Source of the DNA: Imhoffiella purpurea
GTDB taxonomy: Bacteria > Pseudomonadota > Gammaproteobacteria > Chromatiales > Chromatiaceae
NCBI RefSeq assembly: GCF_000585215.1
Contig: NZ_AONC01000017.1
Location: 1 to 64,000, forward strand
Length of the DNA stretch: 64,000 bases
Direction of reading: 5' to 3'
Shown: positions 24,693-32,814 of the stretch, piece after piece
Position numbering within the stretch: the stretch's first letter is position 1
How the letters are laid out: the number at the start of each line of letters is the position of its first letter
Position numbers and translations under genes: made by a program
Notes under the pieces: generated by a model
The model's input: only the letters and a program-made list of their open reading frames with translations
Databases searched by the model: none
Told to the model about the DNA's origin: nothing

Positions 24693-26804
24693 ATGCTGCA
24701 TACCATCAAAGGCCGCCTGACCCTCAGCTTCACGCTGCTCATCACCGGGCTGCTGATCGTCATGCTCGCCCTGACCGGCTCGCTCGCCTACCACATGCTC
24801 AGCGAACTGCGGCCAAGGATCCAGGGCGCATTCGAAGAGAGTCAGACGCTGAACGAGAAGAACGTGCTGCTCAACAGCGCCGGCTATATCGGCGAGCGGC
24901 TCTACCCGCATCTGCAAAGGCACGACCTGCCGAGACTCGACCGCGAGATCGAGCAGATCTGGAGCTGGCTGCCGATCCAATCGTTCATCGTGGCGGACCC
25001 CGAGCGACGCATCATCACCGACGGAACCGCGGCCAATCCGCGCCATGGGCAGCGCATCGCCATCCCCAGCGAACTCCTGCCTCAGCAGCCGATCCTGAGG
25101 TCGCTCCCCGACGGCCACCGGCTCTATTTCATTATCGGCAAGGGCAGCCGGATCGCCGGATACGCGGTGATCAAGCTCACGGGCGCCTCGCTGCAGACAT
25201 CGCTCGGCATGCTGGACCGCGAGGTCACCGCGCTCTGGACCTCCTACGCCCGCTCCCTGGTCCTGGGCGCAGGGCTGGCGTCGCTGGTGGTCGTGCTCAT
25301 CACCATCTTCCTCGTCTGGCGCCTCGCCCGCTCGCTGAGCCACCCGATCTCCGAGATGATCGCGGCCGCCGAGGGCTATGCCGACGGCAATCTCGACATC
25401 GCCCTGCCGGTGCGCTCGAACGACGAGGTCGGACATCTCGCCCTGGCCCTCAACACCATGGCCCAGGAGCTCAAGGTCAATCAGCGGCGGATGCGCCATC
25501 TCGCCGACTACGACAGTCTCACCGGACTGCCCAACCGCCATCTGTTCCAGGACCGTCTGCGCCATGCGATCCAGTCGACCCAGCGCCACGGCAACCAGCT
25601 GGCACTGTTGTTCCTGGATCTCGACGGCTTCAAGTCGATCAACGACTCCCTGGGCCATGGACTGGGCGACGAGGTGCTCAAGCTGGTCGCCCAGCGTCTG
25701 CGCGTCAGCGTGCGCGCCAGCGACACGGTCGCGCGGCTCGGTGGCGACGAGTTCACCGTCATCGCCGAGGAACTGAGCGACCCGCAAGACGTGGAGGCGC
25801 TCGCATCCAAACTGCTCGCCGCACTCGGGGAGCCCTACCGCATCAAGGGACACGACATGCGGCTCTCGGCCAGCATCGGCATCACCATCTTTCCCCAGGA
25901 CGGGGTCTCGCCGGAGGATCTTCTTCGCAACGCCGACGACGCCATGTATCAGGCCAAGCATCAGGGCAAGAACGCCTATCGATTCTTCGGCCCGGAGCTG
26001 GACACATACGCCGCGAGACGGCTGAGACCCGAGCAGACACTACGCGATGCGATCGAGCGGCGCGAGTTCGAAATCCACTACCAGCCGCAGCTGAAGACGG
26101 TCGACGGAAATCTGGCCGGGGTCGAGGCGCTGCTGCGATGGCGCAATCCGCAGGAGATCATCCAGCCCGGCGAATTCATCCCGCTGCTCGAGGACACCGG
26201 CCTCATCACCCAGCTCACCGACTGGATCCTCGGCGACGCCTGCCGGCAGATCGCCGCCTGGCGGGCCGCAGACTTCCCCGACCTGACCCTGGCGGTCAAT
26301 CTCTCGCCGCTCCAGCTGGAACAGCCCAATCTGGCGGACAGTCTGAGAGACACCCTCGGCGCATCCGGTCTCCCGCCCGAGGCGCTGGAGATCGAGATCA
26401 CCGAGCATGCGCTGCTCCACGCCGAACAGGGGCAGGAGGTGATGAACCAGCTGCGCCGCCAGGGTATCCGGCTGGCGATCGACGACTTCGGCCGGGGGCA
26501 TCTGTCGCTGGCCTACCTGCACCGCTTCGCGGTCGACACCCTCAAGATCGAGCGCGGCTTCATCCGCGAGGCAATGACCGACCGCGACAGCGCCAACACC
26601 ACGGGCGCCGTCATCGCGCTGGCGCGCCAGCTCGGCATCCGCACCCTCGCCAAAGGGATCGAAACGCCGGAGCAATGGCACTGGGTGAGCGACCAGGGCT
26701 GCGACATGGCCCAGGGCTATCTCATCGGCAAGCCCCTGCCGCCGGATCGGTTCATCGACTGGGCCACGAATCAGCGTGTCATGACGCTCGAGAGTCTCGA
26801 CTGA
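24693..26804 (+). CDS. membrane GGDEF-EAL cyclic-di-GMP protein, EAL domain probably impaired
   Basis: A 703-residue sensor. Two membrane helices (about 11-33 and 185-210) bracket a periplasmic domain. A HAMP segment follows, then a GGDEF domain with intact 'LGGDEF' (GGDEF at 350-354) and an RxxD inhibitory site at 341-344. Last is an EAL domain with E478 in 'VEALLRW', 'AVNLSPLQL', 'EIEITEHAL', 'DDFGRG' and Q674. The position of the catalytic base glutamate, normally 'AEGVE', reads 'AKGIE' with K654. This predicts diguanylate cyclase activity with product inhibition and a weak or inactive phosphodiesterase. It is followed by a convergent HAMP receptor gene. Confidence 0.92.
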   Translation: MLHTIKGRLTLSFTLLITGLLIVMLALTGSLAYHMLSELRPRIQGAFEESQTLNEKNVLLNSAGYIGERLYPHLQRHDLPRLDREIEQIWSWLPIQSFIVADPERRIITDGTAANPRHGQRIAIPSELLPQQPILRSLPDGHRLYFIIGKGSRIAGYAVIKLTGASLQTSLGMLDREVTALWTSYARSLVLGAGLASLVVVLITIFLVWRLARSLSHPISEMIAAAEGYADGNLDIALPVRSNDEVGHLALALNTMAQELKVNQRRMRHLADYDSLTGLPNRHLFQDRLRHAIQSTQRHGNQLALLFLDLDGFKSINDSLGHGLGDEVLKLVAQRLRVSVRASDTVARLGGDEFTVIAEELSDPQDVEALASKLLAALGEPYRIKGHDMRLSASIGITIFPQDGVSPEDLLRNADDAMYQAKHQGKNAYRFFGPELDTYAARRLRPEQTLRDAIERREFEIHYQPQLKTVDGNLAGVEALLRWRNPQEIIQPGEFIPLLEDTGLITQLTDWILGDACRQIAAWRAADFPDLTLAVNLSPLQLEQPNLADSLRDTLGASGLPPEALEIEITEHALLHAEQGQEVMNQLRRQGIRLAIDDFGRGHLSLAYLHRFAVDTLKIERGFIREAMTDRDSANTTGAVIALARQLGIRTLAKGIETPEQWHWVSDQGCDMAQGYLIGKPLPPDRFIDWATNQRVMTLESLD

Positions 26805-26847
26805 GATGACCGCGGAAGATCCGCGGCCGCCCAGCACCCGAGCCAGA

Positions 26848-28203
26848 TCAACCGGACTTCAAGACCTCGAGCAATTCGCGCAGGGTCCCGGCAGCGCGAC
26901 GCAGCGTCAGGACATCCTCGGAGGATTGGGGACGATCGCGACCCAGCCGCTCGGCGGCCTCCAGCATGCGATCGCACTCGCGCTGCAGCACCGACCTCAG
27001 CGATTCGAGGGTGTGGATCTTGCCGCCGAGCGCGGCCCGCAGCTCGGTCAGCGCCTCCTCGCGCTCGATCCGGGAGCCGGCCAGGTGGGCATCGCGCAAG
27101 GCGATCGCCTCACGCATGGAATCGCGCCACCAGTGATGAAAGGTCGCCTTGTGATCGGCCAGGGTGTTCAGCGAGACGGCCATGGCCATGATCTCGTCGC
27201 GCGGATCGGCCGGGGCCTGAACCCGTTCGGCCGGATTCTCGTGGGTCATCCGATCCAGCAGCTCCGCCATGCGGCGCACGGGACGCACAATGCGGCCCGT
27301 CACCAGGACCGCGAAGACCAGACCGAACAGAGTCGCACCGACCGCGACCGACAGGGCCAGGCGAGCACGCTCGGCGGATAGCGCGTCGAACCGGGCCGAG
27401 CTTCGGTCCATGAACGCTTCGGCCTCGGCCAGATTCCGCTCGACCAGCGGCCCGATCCGATCCGCCGCCCGGTCCATCTCCTCGGTCAGACCGGCGATCA
27501 GCCGATCCTGCTCCACCAGCGCGGCGAAGTTCCGACCGTAATCGCGAACCAGATCCGCCAGCCGGGCGCGCGCCTCGGGCGCCAGAGGGGAGGCGTCGAT
27601 CGAGATGATAAGCGCAGCCGCGATGCCCTCCACCATCCGCACGTATTCGTCGTCGCCCCGCAACAGATAGTCCTTCTCGCGCCGGCGCAGCTGCAGCACC
27701 TGGCTCTGCAGCTGCGGCAGCTCGCGGACCGCGCGCTGCTCCAGCTCGTGCGCGGTGTCCCGGAACGCCCCCTGCAGACCCGAGTTCTCGTCGAATCCCT
27801 TGAGCCGCCAGGCGGCCTCGATCCGGGAGAAGCGATCGAGGAAATCGCGCGTCAGTCCGCTCAACAGATCGACCGTGCGGACCGACACCGTATCGATTCC
27901 GCCCAGTTCGGCCAATGCGGCACCCAGCTCGGCGCCCTCGGCGCGAACCCGGTCCGGAAGCAGCGAATCGCGGCTGACGAGAAAGCGCTCGGCCGCCTCG
28001 CGCATGGCGGCGAGCCGGCTCTCGATGACGAAGGACTGAGTCTGGCGCGCGCCCACCACCCCGCTCAGATAGCGGTAATCCTCGATCAGCGCCCGCAGCG
28101 CCAGCTGGTCGTGCCAGACGACACCGAGGAAGACCAACGCCACCACACCGAACCCGATCCCGATCTTCTCGCCGACGCGCAGCCGGCTGGCCAATCGATT
28201 CAC
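26848..28203 (-). CDS. membrane receptor with HAMP domain, no signalling output domain
   Basis: A 451-residue protein with the N-terminal half of a chemoreceptor: helix 1 at about 14-31 ('IGIGFGVVALVFLGVVW'), a long helical periplasmic region, helix 2 at about 280-302, and a HAMP domain starting 'RIVRPVRRMAELLDRM'. After HAMP come only about 110 residues of charged helix ending 'LRELLEVLKSG'. There is no methyl-accepting domain hairpin with its E-A-A-R-A-G-E-type tip, and no kinase or cyclase domain. It may signal through a partner or modulate another receptor. It is divergent from the PhoU-like/Pit pair. Confidence 0.75.
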   Translation of the reverse strand: MNRLASRLRVGEKIGIGFGVVALVFLGVVWHDQLALRALIEDYRYLSGVVGARQTQSFVIESRLAAMREAAERFLVSRDSLLPDRVRAEGAELGAALAELGGIDTVSVRTVDLLSGLTRDFLDRFSRIEAAWRLKGFDENSGLQGAFRDTAHELEQRAVRELPQLQSQVLQLRRREKDYLLRGDDEYVRMVEGIAAALIISIDASPLAPEARARLADLVRDYGRNFAALVEQDRLIAGLTEEMDRAADRIGPLVERNLAEAEAFMDRSSARFDALSAERARLALSVAVGATLFGLVFAVLVTGRIVRPVRRMAELLDRMTHENPAERVQAPADPRDEIMAMAVSLNTLADHKATFHHWWRDSMREAIALRDAHLAGSRIEREEALTELRAALGGKIHTLESLRSVLQRECDRMLEAAERLGRDRPQSSEDVLTLRRAAGTLRELLEVLKSG

Positions 28204-28224
28204 GGCCGCCCCCCGAAAAAGATG

Positions 28225-28245
28225 ACGATCTCCTGATCGTTTTTT
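28225..28245 (+). terminator. small hairpin with T tract in the divergent region before the phosphate genes
   Basis: ACGATC, TCCT, GATCGT followed by a run of six T on the plus strand has the form of an intrinsic terminator, but the stem is only six base pairs. It lies upstream of the DUF47-pit pair, so it could be a leader attenuator or a chance structure. Confidence 0.3.
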
Positions 28246-28328
28246 GACAATATGGCGCCCATCCGACAGGCCACCGCCACGAAGAGTGCGCCAACCGGAT
28301 CAACCGCGTCAAAGAGGTCTCAGCGTCC

Positions 28329-29009
28329 ATGAAGTCCACCAACCCGATTGCCGCCCTGTTCGGCCGATCGCCCTTCAAACCCATGCAGCAGCACATGCGG
28401 CTCGTCACCGACTGCATCGACCGGCTGCCGCCCCTGTTCGATGCCGCGATCGAGGCCGACGGCGAGCGGCTGACGGAGATCGGCGGCGAGATCAAGGATC
28501 TGGAGCGAAGTGCCGACGCGCTCAAGCATCAGATCCGCCAACAGCTGCCGCGCGGTCTATTCATGCCGGTCGACCGCCGCGATCTGCTCGACCTGCTCGA
28601 CCGCCAGGACCTGATCGCCGACACCGCCAACGACATCGCCGGCCTGCTGCTGCAGCGCCCGATGCCGATTCCGGCGCCGATGCGCGACGGGCTGCGCGAT
28701 CTGGTCGCGACCAGCACCGGCGCCTGCCAAGAGGCCATGGGCATCATCGACGAGCTCGACGAGCTGGTCGAGACCGGATTCCGCGGACCGGAGGCGAACC
28801 GGGTCGAACAGATGGCCGAGCGGCTCCGCCAATCCGGACAGCGGGCCGAGACCCTCACCATCGGACTCGCCCGCACCCTGTTCCAGCTCGAAGACGGGCT
28901 CGAGCCGGTCACGGTCGTCTTTCTCTATCAACTGGTGCAATGGATCGGACAGCTGGCCGACGACGCCGAAAAGGCCGGGGATCAGCTGGTACTGCTGATC
29001 GCGCGCTAG
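28329..29009 (+). CDS. PhoU-like DUF47 protein, phosphate transporter accessory
   Basis: A 226-residue all-helical protein of the TIGR00153/DUF47 family: 'MKSTNPIAALFGRSPFKPMQQHM' at the start, then 'VDRRDLLDLLDRQDLIADTANDIAG' and a closing 'WIGQLADDAEKAGDQLVLLIAR'. These proteins are paralogues of PhoU and are nearly always encoded beside a Pit-type phosphate transporter, whose activity they are thought to modulate. Here the pit gene starts 70 bases downstream on the same strand, which fits that role. Confidence 0.9.
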   Translation: MKSTNPIAALFGRSPFKPMQQHMRLVTDCIDRLPPLFDAAIEADGERLTEIGGEIKDLERSADALKHQIRQQLPRGLFMPVDRRDLLDLLDRQDLIADTANDIAGLLLQRPMPIPAPMRDGLRDLVATSTGACQEAMGIIDELDELVETGFRGPEANRVEQMAERLRQSGQRAETLTIGLARTLFQLEDGLEPVTVVFLYQLVQWIGQLADDAEKAGDQLVLLIAR

Positions 29010-29079
29010 GCGGCCCCGGGCGGCCCGCCCACCGATTTTCACCCCTTCCCGTCCGATTCAGTCGCTTTCCGGAGATACC

Positions 29080-30345
29080 GTGGACATCATCACCGAATGG
29101 GGATCCGTCTTCCTCATCCTCGCCATTCTGTTCGGCCTCTACATGACCTGGGGCATCGGCGCCAACGACGTCGCCAACGCCATGGGCACCTCGGTCGGCT
29201 CGGGCGCCATCAGCGTGCGTCAGGCCATCCTGATCGCCGCCATCTGCGAGTTCGCCGGCGCCTTCATCGCCGGCGGCAACGTCACCTCGACCATCCGCAG
29301 CGGCATCATCGACAGCGCCAGCATGGCCGGGCACCCCGAGATGCTCGTCTACGGCATGCTCGCCGCGCTGCTGGCCGCGGCCATCTGGCTCATGATCGCC
29401 TCGGCGCGCGGCTGGCCGGTCTCGACCACCCACTCCATCGTCGGCGCCATCGTCGGCTTCGCCGTGGCCGGAATCGGGTTCGACTCGGTGCACTGGGACA
29501 TGATCGGCCAGATCGTCGCCAGCTGGGTCGTCTCGCCCGTGCTCGGCGGGGCCGTCGCGCTCCTGGTGATGCTCAGCATCCGCCATCTCATCCTCAATGC
29601 CGAGGATCCCTTCCGCCAGGCCAAGCGCTGGGGACCCGTCTACGTCTTCCTGGTCGGCTGGATCGTCAGCCTGGTCTCGCTCTTCAAGGGACTCAAGCAT
29701 CTCGACCTGCATTTCTCCTCGCTGCAAAGCCTCGGCATCGCCACCGCCATCGGCCTGGTCACGGCCGTTATCGGCAAGATCCTGATCGACCGGGTGCAGA
29801 TGGACCCGGCGGCCGACCGCAACTTCCATTTCGCCAGCGTCGAGAAGGTCTTCACCCCAATGATGATCTTCACCGCCTGCGCCATGGCCTTCGCCCACGG
29901 CTCCAACGACGTCGCCAACGGCATCGGCCCCATGGCCGCGGTCGTCTCGGTGATCGAGAACGGCGGCGCGGTCGCCGCCGAGGCCCGGCTGCCCTTGTGG
30001 ATCCTGGTGCTCGGAGGGATCGGCATCGTCGTCGGGCTCGCCACCATGGGCTACCGCGTCATGCAGACCATCGGCACCAAGATCACCGAGCTCACGCCCA
30101 CGCGCGGATTCTCCGCCACCCTCGCCGCCGCCGCCGTGGTGGTCCTCGCCTCCAAGACCGGACTGCCGGTCTCCACCACCCATATCGCCGTCGGCGCCGT
30201 CATGGGGGTCGGACTCTCGCGCGGGATCGCCGCGCTCGATCTGCGCGTCATCGGCAACATCGTGCTGTCCTGGATCATCACGCTGCCCGCAGGCGCCGTG
30301 CTCGCCGCGCTCTTCTTCTATCTTTTCAAGACGATCTTCGGGTGA
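29080..30345 (+). CDS. pit: low-affinity inorganic phosphate transporter
   Basis: A 421-residue inner-membrane protein with about ten hydrophobic segments and the inverted-repeat signatures of the PiT family: 'GANDVANAMGTSVGSGA' near residue 27 and 'HGSNDVANGIGPMAAV' near 271. The paired 'STTHSIVGAIVGFAVA' and 'STTHIAVGAVMGVGL' motifs are also present. Family members import phosphate, often as a metal-phosphate complex, driven by proton or sodium gradient. It is the second gene of the pair with the DUF47 protein. Confidence 0.94.
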   Translation: MDIITEWGSVFLILAILFGLYMTWGIGANDVANAMGTSVGSGAISVRQAILIAAICEFAGAFIAGGNVTSTIRSGIIDSASMAGHPEMLVYGMLAALLAAAIWLMIASARGWPVSTTHSIVGAIVGFAVAGIGFDSVHWDMIGQIVASWVVSPVLGGAVALLVMLSIRHLILNAEDPFRQAKRWGPVYVFLVGWIVSLVSLFKGLKHLDLHFSSLQSLGIATAIGLVTAVIGKILIDRVQMDPAADRNFHFASVEKVFTPMMIFTACAMAFAHGSNDVANGIGPMAAVVSVIENGGAVAAEARLPLWILVLGGIGIVVGLATMGYRVMQTIGTKITELTPTRGFSATLAAAAVVVLASKTGLPVSTTHIAVGAVMGVGLSRGIAALDLRVIGNIVLSWIITLPAGAVLAALFFYLFKTIFG

Positions 30346-30349
30346 GGGA

Positions 30350-30512
30350 CAGCTGCCAGCCTCCAGCTCTCGTGTCCAAGCCAAGACAGAACCGCCATCC
30401 CAGGCATAGGATCACACCCATGTCCATTCATCCGCGCAGCACGACCTCAGCGACTTGGGTGAACGCCCGCACAACGGCGGCTGGCGGCTGATAGCTGGCG
30501 GCTGGAAGCTCT
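30350..30512. repeat. AGCTGGC-type palindromic repeats after pit
   Basis: Related imperfect palindromes occur at about 30352-30375 (AGCTGCCAGCCTCCAGCT) and 30482-30512 (AGCTGGCGGCTGGAAGCT, preceded by a partial extra unit). The second is similar to the reverse complement of the first. They look like short REP-type elements in the 175-base gap. Confidence 0.45.
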
Positions 30513-30520
30513 CTCCCCCG

Positions 30521-31168
30521 ATGCCCGACCTGGACGACACCTACCCCTACCTCCATCTGGTCCCGATCGAGGACCTCTGGTGGACTCGCGGGGTGGCGCT
30601 CGCCAGGGAGGAGCATTTCGGTCAGATTCTTGTGACCGGCCCGCCCGGCTCGGGCAAGTCGACGCTCATCCGCCATCTCGGCGGATGGCCCGAGGAGGGC
30701 TACATCGACATCAGTCTCAACGGCTGGTGGCGAGCCAAATCGCTGGCCTTCCGCCCGCGCGAGATCCATCTGGGCCTCCCCTTCGAGGGACATCGGGAGG
30801 CGCTCTCGCTGTTCGACGAGGCCTGGCTGCGCGATTGGCGCCGGCTCCGGCTCGACAGGACCCGCATCCTCCTGCCGCCGCGCAAACGTCGTTTCTACTC
30901 TGCCGACTGGCGTCACCGCTTCGTCTTCGAATTCCTGCTGCCGCCCCCGCCGGCCATCGTCGCCGACCGCACCGAACGCGCACGGCTCGGCACCCACCCC
31001 ATCGACCGGCGCATCGACGCAGGGCAGATCGCCGCCCAGGTTCGGCTCTATGCCCAGGTCGCACTCCATTTCCACCGACAGGGTATGATCGTCCATCTTC
31101 GAGAACGGGCTGAGGATCCCCCGCAGCGGATCGACGACCATGGCGCAACCGAACCACATCTCACGTAA
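30521..31168 (+). CDS. P-loop ATPase/kinase-like protein coupled to an FHA-PPP phosphatase
   Basis: A 215-residue protein with a Walker A motif 'GPPGSGKST' at residues 40-48, after the strand 'GQILVT'. 'YIDISLNGWW' and 'LSLFDEAW' follow, but no clear Walker B or AAA second region was recognised, so it may be a small NTPase or a P-loop kinase. The start at 30521 (MPDLDDTYPYLHL) is used because upstream sequence is repetitive. Its last 29 bases overlap the start of the metallophosphatase gene, which implies translational coupling and a shared task. The substrate is unknown. Confidence 0.7.
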   Translation: MPDLDDTYPYLHLVPIEDLWWTRGVALAREEHFGQILVTGPPGSGKSTLIRHLGGWPEEGYIDISLNGWWRAKSLAFRPREIHLGLPFEGHREALSLFDEAWLRDWRRLRLDRTRILLPPRKRRFYSADWRHRFVFEFLLPPPPAIVADRTERARLGTHPIDRRIDAGQIAAQVRLYAQVALHFHRQGMIVHLRERAEDPPQRIDDHGATEPHLT

Positions 31169-32627
31169 GAGCTTTCTCAAACGCTTTCGCGACGTGGTTC
31201 AGGGCATGGACGCCTGCGAGGACGTGGATATCGAGGATGCCTTGAGCATCACCGGGGAGAAGGTTCGGGTCCCGCCTCCCGCGCTGCCGCTGCAGATCCA
31301 GCTCGGCGGCGAGGAAGGCTACCGGCTCCATCTCTATCCCGAGCTGCGCTTCGGCCGGGACGGCGAGCTCGGCCACCGGGGCGACTATCTGCTGGTCGAT
31401 CCGACCAGCTACTTCCACGACATCAGCGGCTTTCTCCGCCTCGAGCAGGGCGAGTCGCTCACGCTCGGACGCGAGGATCCGGTGCAGCGTCTGCTGCTGC
31501 GCTATCCCAAGGTGGTCGCGGACGCGCACCTGCGCCTCAAGCTCTCGGCCAAGGGGCTGGCGCTCAAGAACAAATCGACCGATGGCGCGGTCTGCGTCGC
31601 CCCGCTCACGGACCGCGACCAGATCCAGCGCATGGCCCAGTGGCGCCTCGACAAGCTCGGCCGGCTCCGCGAGGTCCTGGGCGGCCCCATCGAGCCACCC
31701 AGCCGCTCCGAGGCGCTGGATCTGATCGAGCGGGTCAACGCACTCATGGCGCACGAGCCCTACCGGGTGCTGGACGAGCACGGCCGTCCCGGCGGCCTGC
31801 TGGCGCTGCCCGACCGGCCGCGCCCCATCTTCGTCGGCGACCTGCATGCCCGCATCGACAATCTGCTGGTGGTGCTGACCCAGAACGGCTTCCTGGAGGC
31901 CCTGCTGGACGGCAGCGGCCTGCTCATCCTGCTCGGCGACGCGGTCCAGCCGGACGCCCCCGGCGAAGAGGGCGAGATGGACGGCTCCATGCTGATGATG
32001 GACCTCATCTTCCGTCTCAAGCTGCGCTTTCCCGAACGGGTCTTCTATCTGCGCGGCAATCACGACAGCTTCTCGGAGGACCTGAGCAAGGCCGGCATCC
32101 CCCAGGGACTGCTGTGGGAACAGGCGCTCCACGACCGGCGCGGACTCAGGTACAAGGAGGCCATGCAGCGCTACTACGACCAGCTGCCCTACGTCGCCGC
32201 CTCGGCCGGATACCTCGCCTGTCACGCCGGCCCGCCCACCGCCAAGATCAGTTGGGAATCGCTGCGCGACATCCGCCAGCACCCCAAACTCGCCCACCAG
32301 CTCACCCACGTCCGGCTGCGCCGCTCCAACTCGCCCAGCGGTTACGGCACCAGCGACCTCGCGCGGCTGCGCAAACGGCTCGGCGTCAAGCCCAGCACGC
32401 CCGTCATCGTCGGCCACACGCCGCTATCCGGGGAAGGCACCTGCTGGACCAACGTCGGCGGCATCCCCAATCACCACGTGCTCTACGGCGCCCATCCGCA
32501 ATGGGTCGGAGTCATCACCCGCACGGGGAAACAGCTGCTGCCGCTCGCCTATCCGAGCGAACCGATGCTGGCGGTCTACAACCGGCATGTACGCTCGGGA
32601 CGGCCCGCGCCATCGACAGGAATCTAG
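31140..32627 (+). CDS. FHA-like domain fused to PPP-family metallophosphoesterase
   Basis: A 495-residue protein in two parts. Residues about 60-160 resemble a forkhead-associated domain: 'LTLGRED' (R111), 'ADAHLRLKL' (H130) and 'STDGAVCV'. The usual phosphothreonine contacts S and N are replaced by A127 and D. Residues about 225-480 carry PPP-phosphatase motifs in order: 'GDLHA' (233-237), 'LLGDAVQPD', 'LRGNHDS', 'CHAGPP' and 'VGHTPLSGEG'. This resembles bacterial ApaH/PrpA-type serine/threonine or dinucleotide phosphatases. The domain pair suggests a phosphoprotein phosphatase guided by a recognition module. It overlaps the upstream ATPase gene by 29 bases. Confidence 0.8.
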   Translation: MAQPNHISRKSFLKRFRDVVQGMDACEDVDIEDALSITGEKVRVPPPALPLQIQLGGEEGYRLHLYPELRFGRDGELGHRGDYLLVDPTSYFHDISGFLRLEQGESLTLGREDPVQRLLLRYPKVVADAHLRLKLSAKGLALKNKSTDGAVCVAPLTDRDQIQRMAQWRLDKLGRLREVLGGPIEPPSRSEALDLIERVNALMAHEPYRVLDEHGRPGGLLALPDRPRPIFVGDLHARIDNLLVVLTQNGFLEALLDGSGLLILLGDAVQPDAPGEEGEMDGSMLMMDLIFRLKLRFPERVFYLRGNHDSFSEDLSKAGIPQGLLWEQALHDRRGLRYKEAMQRYYDQLPYVAASAGYLACHAGPPTAKISWESLRDIRQHPKLAHQLTHVRLRRSNSPSGYGTSDLARLRKRLGVKPSTPVIVGHTPLSGEGTCWTNVGGIPNHHVLYGAHPQWVGVITRTGKQLLPLAYPSEPMLAVYNRHVRSGRPAPSTGI

Positions 32628-32709
32628 GCGCCATCCGAACCCAGATGGCCGTGCGCCCGATCCGGGACGACGATATTCTGGATCCATGACAACGCAATCC
32701 AACGATGCC

Positions 32710-32761
32710 CGAAAACCCGGGACCAGGTCTTGAAACGAAAACCCGGGACCAGGTCTTGAAA
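32710..32761. repeat. perfect tandem duplication of 26 bases before the Rpn gene
   Basis: Two identical adjacent copies (32710-32735 and 32736-32761) of a unit starting CGAAAACCCGGGACCAGG and ending TCTTGAAA. Each unit holds the palindrome CCCGGG. It sits between the phosphatase gene and the Rpn gene. Confidence 0.85.
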
Positions 32762-32814
32762 AGCCACATTCGAGATGAAATGCCTGCGGCCTGATCCGGA
32801 CGTCAGCGGGTATC

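Noticed and set aside
31640-32689. 349-codon frame inside the phosphatase gene
   Set aside because: Arginine- and proline-rich shadow in another frame of a well-supported gene.
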